Shown: positions 46,062-58,000 of the stretch, piece after piece
Layout of the letters: every line of letters begins with the position of its first letter
Position numbering within the stretch: position 1 is the first letter of the stretch
From: Ochotona curzoniae
Taxonomy: Eukaryota > Chordata > Mammalia > Lagomorpha > Ochotonidae
Assembly (NCBI RefSeq): GCF_017591425.1
Contig: NW_024464918.1
Location: 26,254,001 to 26,318,000 of the forward strand
Reading direction: 5' to 3'
Length of the DNA stretch: 64,000 nt
Notes under the pieces: model-generated
What the model was told of the DNA's origin: nothing
The model's database searches: none
Seen by the model: only the letters and a program-made list of their open reading frames with translations
Translations under genes and position numbers: made by a program

Positions 46062-49000
46062 CTAATTAAAAAAAAAAGAAAAAAATATTAATTTATAATT
46101 TTCATATTGGGATCTCCTCTCCAGAAATATCCCTCTCGACAGGGGTGCTTTGTCACTTTTCTGCTAAGGCAATCAAAACATGAGCAATTTCCTCTAGAAC
46201 CTGCAAAGGAGTCTCATAGCACACTTTCCATTCAACAGAGGAAACAAAAACAGGCCGTACTTACATTTGGACGCCTCTGTGAGAAGTGTACTACAATCTA
46301 CTTATTGATTATCCCAAGCCCCTCCCCCCCCAAAAAAAGTGTTCCAGAGGTATTAACCACTACCTACCAAAGAGAGCTGTTTTTCTTGTTTAAAAAAAAA
46401 AAAAAAAAAGAGAAACAATTGTCCTGGGGATTCTGTTGACAATACACATGTTGTCCACTAGGTGTCAGGAGTCTCTTACCTATTACAGCAATTTTCATTT
46501 TTCAATTAAAATAAGGGTAATTAAAAGTTCATGAAGAAATGGGATTTAAAAAATGAACATTTTTCATAAACTGTGTGAAGACCTCTCATATTTCTCAATT
46601 CTTATCTGACTGAAATTTTAATAATCACAACAGAATCTAAAGTCACTGAAGTCTATACTCTGAGAGTCAGTGTGGACATGCTATACCCTTCCCTGGGAGG
46701 AGGAATCCTTCAGAGACGGTAGAAGTTGTACTGTTTTTAAAGATGTACTTATTTATTTGGAAGGCAAAGAAATAGAGAGAAGGGGATGGAGGGAGAGGGA
46801 AAGAGATCATTTATCTGCTGCTTCATTTCCCAAATGGCCCCCCAGAGCCAGGGCTGGGCCAGGCTGAGGCCAAGAGCCAGCAGCTAAATCCGGATCTCCC
46901 AAGCGGATGACAGGAACTCAGTTACTTGAGACATCATCGGATACTTCCTGGACACTTAGCAGGGATCTGGACCAGAGCCATAACAGCCAGGATTCAAGAA
47001 GTCTAACCTGTTATCCACACATAGTCCGCCATTGGTATCGGAGTCTTTACTGAGTTATACAATGGGAATGTATGGCTGTCAGCCTAAGCAATGCATATCC
47101 CGAATTCATGAAGTTCCTGATGGGACTGGGTTCTAGGCCACACTGGCTTAACTCAACAGTAACACACCACCAGGATCTTAATTAAGGAAATAACAAGAAA
47201 GCCCAAAATAGGAGATAGGAAGACCCACAACAGGAGACAGCAGAAAGTAATGTTAAAGAAAGAAGCAATCACATCTTAATCAGATTCAAAATGACCCTGT
47301 TACTGTTTTTGTAAATATGATAGCAGGGAGAGCAGTCTTTATCAGACCATATGTATTTTCTTCATAAATAATTAAGAAGGCAGAGATATCAAAATAATAC
47401 ATCTTAATATTTATTTCTTAAATATTATTTCTTCAATATTAATATATTTAGGGCCTGGTTCATGTCCTGGCGGCCCCACTTCCCATCCAGCTCCCTGCTT
47501 GTGGCCTGAGAAAGCACCCATGTGGGAGACCCGGAAGAAGCCTCAGGCTCCTGGCTTCAGATTGGCTCAGCTCTGGCTGTATGGCTGTTTGGTGAGTGAA
47601 TCATTGGACAGAAGATCTTCCTCTCTGTCTCTCCTCTGTATATCTGACTTTGCAATAAAAATAAATAAATATTTTTTAAAAACCAATATGTTTAGAGTAA
47701 AAAAATAATTTTACGATTACCCAAAATACATGATGTGTAGTATGTGGATGTGTGTGCAGAGAGAGAGGGAGAGAAGAAGAGAGAGAGACAAATTCTCACC
47801 TACAGCAAACTAAAGCATTCTGGAAACACAGCAGTTCTTCCAGAAATTAAATCAAACAAAATTACATTTGTGCATTTTCTGTTTTCTACTTACAGTTCAA
47901 CCAAAGATGGTTACAACATGCCCAACGGTTAGTTCTGCTGGTTACAACATGCCCACAGGCATGACCACAAAGTGGACAGACCTATTTAGACTCCCTTCGA
48001 CCACGCAAGCAGAAGCATTTAAGACTAGGTTAGAGAAAACCAACTAGGAAACTAAAGAAACTTTAAATTTATGCACATACTACTGTATGATGACAACAGT
48101 CTAATCTTTGTGAAATAAACAGTTTAAACATTGTACTATGTGTCAGTGCGGTAGCCTAATGGCTAAAGTCCTCGCCTTGCATGCAACAAGATCCCATGTG
48201 GCACCAGTTCTAATCCTGGCAGCCCCACTTCCCATCCAGTTTCCTGCCTGTGTCCTGAGAAAGCAGTCAAGGATGGCCCAAGGTCTTGGGACCCTGCACC
48301 CAAGTGGGAGACCCAGAAGAGGCTCCAGACTCCTGGTTTTGCATCGGTGCAGCTCTGGCCATTGCGGTCACTTGGGGAATGAATCATTGGATGGAACATC
48401 TTCGCCTCTGTCTTCCTCTCTGTATAATTGACTTTCCATTAAAAAAGTAAGTAAATATTTAAAAACATTGTACTATTAATGATTAATATCACTATAAAAT
48501 GAGATAAGAATTTACTGAGAATATTTTATTTATACAAGTATTGTAACCCTTTCTCTCCTCTCTTATGTTACAAGCACTTACCTAAAACCAGAAACACCCA
48601 CCAAAGCCAGTACTGACCATCAAAGTATCCAGGGAAGTATGTGGAAAACTGAAAAATAAAGCATAATACCTTCTAACATTCTGAAACATTTACATTTAAA
48701 GGCACACACTATAAAAATCTTACTTATCTTAATGCTATCATTTAACCATTGTAATGACTTCAGTTATGTACATGAAAGTATTCTGTTCTTGTTTCTACTC
48801 CTCCAGCTAAGCCTTAACCTTGGAAGCTTTGCCATGTATGAGAGTAATTGCATGCTCTTGACAGTGACTGGCTTATGAGTACACACAGAACATCATCCTG
48901 GACAAGGGGAATTAAGGGCTTTTGAGAAGGCATCTTTTTGTTTAAAAAAAAAACAACTCAGAAATACAGACAGGCCCAACTCTACAATGACATGAAACTG

Positions 49001-52000
49001 GCAGACATTCAGTACAAACCATGCTGTGAATTTTAAATGTGGATCTTTGCCCAGGCTAATGATATGCAGTAAGATGCTAGGCAGCCACACCTCCACCAAC
49101 TATAGGATTGGGGCTGGGAGGAGGAAAGGCACAGTGCTGTGTATGGAGTGACAGCATGTAGCAGCCACGTGTCTTAGGGGTATTTTTGACTTCAAGTTTA
49201 TCAGGACACGGTCCCTCCTGAGCTGAGGAACATTTGTGTGGATCTTCTCATATTTGTTTCCAGGGACCTACCCCCACTAGTTTCTTACTAAGTCATTTTG
49301 AGACAGACTCTTTGTCATAGTCAAAAGCACCTGATGCTACTTCACTCAATTCAGCTTAAAAATGTAGTCGATCAAAAAATAAATAAACAAAAATGTAGCC
49401 CATCTACCAAAAACTTGATTAAAAAAAGAACACAGGTTACTAATTTCTGTTTTCTTTTAAGTTCTGGTGTACAAGAGAACAATAACACAGCCATCGTGCC
49501 GATTTACAGTGAACACGAGGAAAGGAATGTTTGCTTATGAGAACTCCAAAGAAGTGCTACTTTCTTTTTGTTATAAACAGAAGTAACCTCAGAACATATA
49601 CATATGTCATCACAGTATAAGCAGTACAAAGAAAGTTAGCTGGTGAACAATTTACGGGACAGACCAACAGCCTCTATATTTGACAACAAAGTCGCCATCC
49701 ATGAACCACTTGCAGCTAGCTTGTTTTTGATCAATGTCATGAAACTCAAGCAAGGACAAATCAACAGTCTTTAAGATGTGGATAAAATAAAGAAAAAAAG
49801 ATGCAAATGAGTCACAGATAACTCAGAATCATCACAATTATTGTGTCTCTACCAAGTCTACCTTCTCTGTTTTACTACTTACCCTGACAATCAGGATCCA
49901 CTTAATTAGAGAGAGACCAAATCCTGAAATGGCCCCATACCTTCCGGCGGCGGAGGTGGTCAGGCAAAAGGACAGGAAAAACCCTATCCAATTAAAGAGG
50001 AATGCCACTGTAAAAGCAGAGGGAAAACCAAGTCAGAAGTGGTCCTTGGCCAAAGAACGAGAGAGCTGTTTATATCTGCCTCTGTTTAAATGACTTCCCC
50101 AGACTACAAGAGGCCCCACCTTTCAAAACCCAAATCCTTTCTCCCCCAAAACATCTTGCCTGCTGTCTGCCCCCAATCCAACGAAACATTTCTGATTTCC
50201 AGGGTTTATACAATCATGTCTACTGGTATTTCCCAAGATGTCAACCCTAAGACCTGCACTCTTTGCTGAGTGCTAGACACTTCAATAAAGAATGCCTCGA
50301 ACCCTAAGTGCCTTCAAATATTGTAATTCATTTTCCTGCTCTATGAATCTGGGCGGCTTAAAAGCACTGCACTGGCTTACCTTTTTAGGCTCACTTTAAG
50401 TGAGAGCTACATGAAAAAAAAAAAAAAATACAAACTATCATCAAGGGAGACAAACTGGCCTAACTCTGGTCTATCAGAAGATAAGGACTTAAATAACAGA
50501 ATTCATCAGATAAAGACACTTAATTCCTATCTACATCTAAAGAACCCTATAGCTCTGCAAAAGTCCTTATAACTGCTTTAATGATATTTCCCACAGGTTT
50601 TCATGAAAACAGAATATTAAAAGGAGTATTAAGATAAAAGTGTACCAAGACCTGCATGGTAGCCTAGTGGCTAAAGTCCTGGCCTTGCTGATACAGGGAT
50701 CTCATATGGGTGCCAGTTCTAATCTCAGTGGCCCCTCTTCCCATCTAGCTCCCAGCTTGTGGCCTGGGAAAGCAGTTGAGGATGTCCCAAAACCTTGAGA
50801 CCCTGCACCTGCATGGGAGACCTGGAAGAGCTCCAGACTCCTGGCTTCAGGTTGGTGCAGCTCCTGTGGCTGCTTGAAGAGTGAGTAATGGATGGAAGAT
50901 CTTCTTCTCTGTCTCTCCTCTTCTTTGTATACCTTACTTTCCAGTAAAAATAAAATAAATCTTCAAAAAAAAAGTGTACTAAACTCTAAATGTCCCAGTA
51001 GGGAAGACACCAAATAAACATAGTGTATTAGTCTACTAGCTCAGCTGGCTATTTCATTTGTTGGATTCAGCCATAATCCAAAGCACCATGCTCCACGGAG
51101 GTGGCATGGCCAAATGCAGGCACTCACTGAAGAACGTTAACATGAAGATCCCATCGTTTCCTATCCTCAGCTGGTCAGCATCATCAAAGTCATCCCGGCC
51201 AACAAAATCCTCCTCCTGAAGGAAAAAAAAAGAAAAAGGTAATTTCAGAACAAATTATTCCTATGCAAAATAAGACTCAAGGAAAATTAAGTAGTGGGCA
51301 AATATGGAGAAAATGTATTTCTTCGGCTTAATTCGCAGCTATAAAGCACTCAAGTCCTAGATAGTTGTTGGTTTGTTTTCTATTCATTTGTTTTTATTTG
51401 AAAGGCAGAGTTGAAGAGAGAGAGGGAAAGATCTTCCATCGGCTGGTTTACTCTCCAAATGGGTGCAGTGGCTGGCGCAGGTCTACATGTTGTAATAGTT
51501 AAAACAACAAAATATACTTAAAAGTAAAAAATGACACAGTTCAAGAAAGGCTCCTCAAATGAAAAAAAATACATATATTTTAGCATTAATCAAACAGATA
51601 TATATAGAAAAGCACTTGGAAAGACACACAAAACTTGCTAACAGTGGTTCCCTGGGCAGCAGGACTGGAAAAAGGTGACGTGTCAGCAGCCGCTTCCTTT
51701 GCTAACTTCTAACTTTTTTAACCTACTTCCTCTATTGCCTGACTTTGTAACAAAAACACATTTGCTAACAATTTTTAAAAAGATTTATTTATTTATATTT
51801 CAATGACAGATTTACAGAAAGGAAAAACAGAGATCAGAGAAAGATCTTCCATTCCCTGGTTCACTCCCCAAATAGCGACAGTAGTCAGAGCTAAGCAGAT
51901 CCAAAGCTGGGAGCCTGGAGCCTCTTCCCAGGTCTCCCACATAGGTGCAGGCTTAAGGACTTGGGGCATCCTTCGCTGCTTTCCCAAGCCACAAGCAGGG

Positions 52001-55000
52001 AGTCTGATGGGAAGTGGAACAGCTGGGAGACAGGCCAGTGCCCAAATGGGATGCAGGTGCATGAAGCTGGAGGATTAGCTTGTTCAGCCATGGTGCCAGC
52101 CCCTGTTCAATATATTTTTTTAAGATTTATTTATTTTAATCAATTTTTTAAAGATTTATTTATTTTTACTGGAAAGGCAGATTTATAGAGATGAGAGTCA
52201 GAGTGAAAGATCTTCTTCTCCCCAGTTCACTCCCCAAGTGGCCGCAATGGCCAGATCTAAGCGAATCCGAAGTCTGGAACCAGAAGGTTCCTCCATGTCT
52301 CCCATGCAGGTGCAGAGTCTCAAAACTCTGGGCTATCCTCTACTGCCTTCCCAGGCCAAAGCAGGGAGCTGGATGTGAAGTGGAGCAGCCAGGATACGAA
52401 CCAGCATCCACATAAGATCCTGGCAGATGCAAGGCAAGGACTTGGCCACTAGGGCACCTGGCCCTCCTGTTCAATAATTTTTAAAATACTGGGGCTGGCA
52501 TGATGACACAAAATGTTAAGCTGCTGCCGGGAACTCTGGCATCCTACATGGTGGTTAGTCCAATTCTGAGCTGCTCTACTTCTGATCCAGCTCCCTGCTA
52601 ATGTATCTGGGAAAGTCAAGGATGGCCCCAGTCCTTGGACTATTGCACCTATATGTGAGATGCAGTTCAAAGTTCCTAGCTTTGGCCTGGCCCAATCTTA
52701 GCTGATGCAGCCATTTGGGGAATAAACCAGTGGGTGAAGGATCTCTCTTCTATTTCTCCTTCTCTACCTCTCGAATAAATAAATATTTTTAAAAATTATC
52801 TAGCATTCTGACTTCCCAGAAGATTTGGCAAGTCAGAAACTCTTATTTTTTTTTTAATAAAATTTATTTTGACATTCTTTACATACTTAGTTAGAGTAAG
52901 AAGGTTCAAGGGCTACAGGAAAGTGGATAATACTAGTATGTTTTCCATATTGTTACCTTCATGTTTAAAAGGGGGGTATTAAGGGAGAACAGAAACTAAC
53001 TCTTATATTGGCACTGAAAAGATTCAGCCCCAAAATACAGAGGTAACTTCTAATTTAGTATTGCAAACGTCTTTTAACTATTCTTCCTTTCCTTGGTATG
53101 TCTGCTGCCTTGCTTCTTCCTACTAACTGCTGCCAAGTTAAAGTTTCCAAAACACAAATCCTCTGTACTTCTACTCAAAACCTCGGAGGGATTCTGTGTG
53201 AGCAACATAACACATTTAATGCCTCAGGCTAGAATTCCAAGGACTGCACTAAGCACAGTTCACACATCTCAGCTCTCCTCTCGGACCCTTTGCTCATGCA
53301 AAACAAATTACCCTATCCAAGGAACTGCACTGTATCTCACTGAATTCACATCTGTTTGGGGGATTGCTCCCTCTGTAATACTCTTCTCCATTCAAACTCT
53401 GGGCCCACATTAAAAACTCATCTTCCCCTCTACACACACAATCAATCATCCTGTAAAAAGTGACAGTTCTTGATGTTCACTGGTCTTGTGCAGTTTTAGA
53501 AGTAGGTATATGTAGGGCCCGGCGCGGTGGCGCAAGTGGTTAAAGGTCCTCGCCTTGCACGCCCGGGATCCCATATGGGTGCCAGTTCTAATCCCGGCAG
53601 CCCCGCTTCCCTTCCAGCTCCCTGCCTGTGGCCTGGGAAAGCAGTCGAGGACGGCCCAGGGCTTTGGGAACCTGCACCTGCGTGGGAGACCCGGAAGAGG
53701 CTCCTGGCTTCGGATTGGCATAGTATCGACCCATTGCGCTCACTTGGGGAGTGAATCATCGGACGGAAGATCTTCCTCTCTGTCTCTCCTCTCTGTATAT
53801 CCGCCTTTCCAATAAAAAAATAATAAAAATAAATCTTTGAAAAAAAAAAAGAAGTAGGTATATGTGAGCCTTTTACATGAGCTGTATTTTAATTTCATTT
53901 GTCTTACGCCAAAGTTTTTCATCTGTACTGCAAATATTGCAGGTACTTCAAAAAGTTCTTGGATAATGAAACTAACAGATAAATTTGGTAGGAAAAAATC
54001 TGAAATCCATGCATAGTTATTTTCATAATGCACATTTTTCATGAGCTTTTTGAAGCAACCATGTACAGTACCATGCACAAAAAGTGCTCCAAGGGCATTT
54101 GGCAGACCAGTTAAGATGCTTCTTAGGAGTGCTGCATCACTGTGCTTAGATGGATCCACTCTGGCTTCCAGCTTCCAGCAAAAATACACTCTGGGGAGCA
54201 GTAGGTAATGACTCAAATTATTGGATCTATGCAACCAATGTAGGGAATATGAACTGGTTTCAGCCTGGTCCAGCCCTAACTACTGCTGGCATTTTGGGAC
54301 AATAGGAAATCTGTCTACCTTTCAAATAAATAACATCTTCAAGAGCGCTCTATACCTGTCTTACTTACTGGCAGGGCCTTTAGGAGGTTCCTAAAGATGC
54401 AAATTTGTCAAATAAAAGAGTTCTGCTGAGTTTGTTGATTAAGTAAACATAATTTAACTATGAGTCTATTTACCATATATTCTAAAAAGTCTGCAGAGTA
54501 CAGCAGAACACACAGGAAAGGACGCTGGCATCTAGGATATCTGGATTTAGCTCTCACTTCTGCTATTAGCCATATAATTTCAGGCAAATTACTGAATCCC
54601 TGTAGGACTCAATTTTTCTATCCATAAAATGGAGTAACTTCTGCTTTGTAAGATTACTCTGAGAGTTAGAAACATACACAACGTGTATCCCATCGGACAC
54701 TATACCAAGTGGTACGTTACTGCTGTGTTGCCCTTAGACAGTAAGTTCCATGAGAGGCTACCTCTCCCTGTGCAACCAGCGCATCAGTAAGGTGGATCTG
54801 CCTAGACTAGGCTCATCAAGCAGTAGTTTGGGGAACTTCATGGGTTTGGTTTGTAAACAGATTGCTCCCTTGGGGCCAGCATTGCGGCATAGCAAGTAAA
54901 ACCACTGCCTGCAACACCGGCATCCACAGGAGGGCTGGTTCATGTCCTCGCTGATCTTCTGATCCAACTTCCTCAGCTAATGGCATGGGAAAAGCAGAAG

Positions 55001-58000
55001 AGGATCCAAATGCTTGACCTCCTCCTGCCCATGGAGGAGACTCAAAATAAGCTCCTGCTCTGACTCTGACCTGGCCCAGCCCCGGCCCTGCAGGCATCAT
55101 GGGGGATAACCAGATGGAAGATCTGCCTCTTCCTCTCACTGTGTAATTCTGATTTTTCTTCTTGTTTTTTAAGCCAGGAGCCTCTTTTGGGTCTCCCACT
55201 CAGGTGTAGGATCCCAAGGCTTTGGGCCATCCTTGACTGCTTTCCCAGGCCACAAATGGGGAGCTTGATGGGAAGCTGGAACACCTAGGACACGAACCGG
55301 TAGGATCCTGGTGCATGAAAGGTAAAAATTTAGCCACCAGGCTATTGCAATGGGCCCATAACTTTAATTTTTAAATAAGGTAAATAAATCTTAAAAATAA
55401 TAACAATAAATTCAGTCTTTAAAACAATAACAACAATCGCTTCTCGGCCTTTTGGCTAAGATCAAATGTAAAAACAACAACAAACAACCAGACTGCTATA
55501 TGAAACCAAGGAGAAGCACCAGAGCCTGTGCCACCATACTGTCCTTGGTGTTCACACCAGATTCCTGCCAGGCTGCAACCCTCCTCATGCCCATATCCAT
55601 AAGCACTGTATCCTCTTAACATCTGGCCCAAGGTGCTGCCTACAACAATGTCAACCTCAACAATTATTTATGAAACTACATCTATTTACAGCTCTGACAT
55701 CAAGAGCCAAGAGATCAACTGGCATTCATCAGATCCCAACCTAACCCCATGAATCAGCATCTGGCTAGATGGAATTTAAATTCCATGTCCCTACAAATGC
55801 TATCACCGAGCCTGCTGGAGCATGGGGCTCACCTTAATGATTGTAAAGATCTCATTTATGACTTTGTGTAATTTCCACTCCACAGTCTCCTTTTAGTTTT
55901 CAATAAAAGTTCTAAGCCTGAAAGAAATATACTTGTCTTTTCAAAGAATGTATTGTTAGTAAGGGCAGGCACTGTGGAAGCAATGGATTAAGCCACCACT
56001 TGCAATGGTGGTATCCCATATGGGCACCAGCTCAAATCCTGGCGGTTTACTTCCAATTCAGCTTCCAGCTAATGCAGGGTGCTCCAAATACTTGGGCCCC
56101 TGTACCCAGATAGGATGATTTCCAGGCTCCTGGTTTCAGGCTGGCCTAACCTTTGCTGTTGTAGCCATTTGGGCAGTGAACCAGGGGATGAAAGATCTCT
56201 CTCTTTCCCTCTCTGTCATTTGCCTTTCAAATAAATACATAAATCTTAATAAAGCAGCCAGCAGGTGGCACAACTGGTACTTACTCTTCCAGGAACCAAA
56301 GGGATAGTAGCTTCAGCCTTGGTTCTCTCAGCTTCATCATAACTGGGCAGTGTTGTAGCCACATTGTAAGATGGTGGCTTTGGAAATCCAGACTCGTCTT
56401 TGTAGTCAAAATATGCTGCAGAATAAAAAGCAAGGCACCATTAACTGATGAATAACCGAGCTGAAGGAATAAAATGATTTTCACTAACCGGCAAATAAAA
56501 CTCAGCCAATTAAAAGACATATAGAGTAAGTGAACCAAAAGGCATTTATAACAATTTTAAGAGCCTATGGATCATTTCTAAATTCCTCATCCTTCTTAGG
56601 TATTTAAAATTCCGATTACACATAAGGTTGGGAATGGGTGCTGGCTGGGCTGGGTGAGGCTGTAGCCCCTACAAGCATGAGCTGGAATTGGGGGTGGGCC
56701 GGGCTGGGCCAGGCTACAGCATCTACCGGCAAAAGCCAAGGTGAATTGGGCCATGCCAGACTGCGCCATGTCACCCAATCAGCACACGTGAGACCTGGGG
56801 TAGGATGGGGGCAAAGCTGGTATTGGGACTGCATGGGACTCCCCTGCTGGATTACCATTCCCACTGGAGAGCATGAGTTGGGATGGGGGCAGATCAGACT
56901 GGGCAGAGCTACAACATCAGTTGGCCTCATGTGAGGTGGATCAGGGAAAAGCCAGGCTGGGTTGACTGTTCCTACTGGTGCAAGTATAAGTCAGAGTGGG
57001 TGTGGGTTGGTTGGGCTTTGCCACAATATTAGCTGGCAGATGCTGGCACTAGCAGCTAATTCTGTCAAGTTAAACGGCAGAACCACCTGGAGAGTGCATG
57101 ATCTGGGAGTGGGTGTGGGCCCAGTAGGGAAAAATATTGGGCATCTCCCTCTTGGGTTGCCACTCTGTCTGGTGAGCATGAGAACCAAGACTGGAGCAAG
57201 CATGGCTAGACAAACAGTTGTGCCTGGTGGCGGGCATTTGTGTGGACTGGATAGTGGGCTGGTTGGGTTGAACCAGGCTTCAATGCCCATTGACATATAT
57301 GAGAACTGAGTGGGATGTGGGACAGACTAGACCAGTCTGCTGTACATACTGGCAAGCACGGTAACCAGGACAGTGGGCAGACCTGGTGGGGGTTATTGTG
57401 GTTGCTCCAACTAGGCTGCAGCTCACACTGTTTGCCTGAGGGCCAAGTGTGTGGTGAGGAGGATCACATTGAGCTCCAACACCCATTGGTTTGTGTAGAA
57501 GATGGAGCTGGAAACAGAACTGACCCATCAATTACAACCACCAGCATGTGCATAGGCTGACTGGTGTGGCGGTCTGTACTGGACCCTGTACTGGCAGGCA
57601 CACACAAGAATTTGGTCTGGGATCACCTCAGACAAAGTTTCTTTGGGGTTCCCCCCAACTGAACTGTTGGACTTAGAACCCCAACCATAGAGAGAATTGA
57701 ATGGAGAGGTTCCATGGTCTGACAGTGGAGTGCATGTGTCAAAGCTGAGCCTTGGGCCTGGCACGATAGCATAGTGGTTAAAGTCCTCACCTTGAACGCG
57801 TTGGGATCCCATATGGGCACCAGTTCTATTCCCAGCAACCCTGCTTCCCATCCAGCTACCTGCCTGTGGCCTGGGAAAGCAGTTGAGGATGGCCCAAAGC
57901 CCTGGGACCCTGTACCCGTGTTGAAGACCTAGAAGAAGCTCCTGGCTCCTGGCTTCAGATTGGCTCAGCTCTAGCCATTGTGGCTGCTTGGGGAGTGAAC

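Noticed and set aside
53740..54234. 164-aa minus-strand frame
   Set aside because: It combines SINE tail, MITE and unique intron sequence, with no support as an exon.
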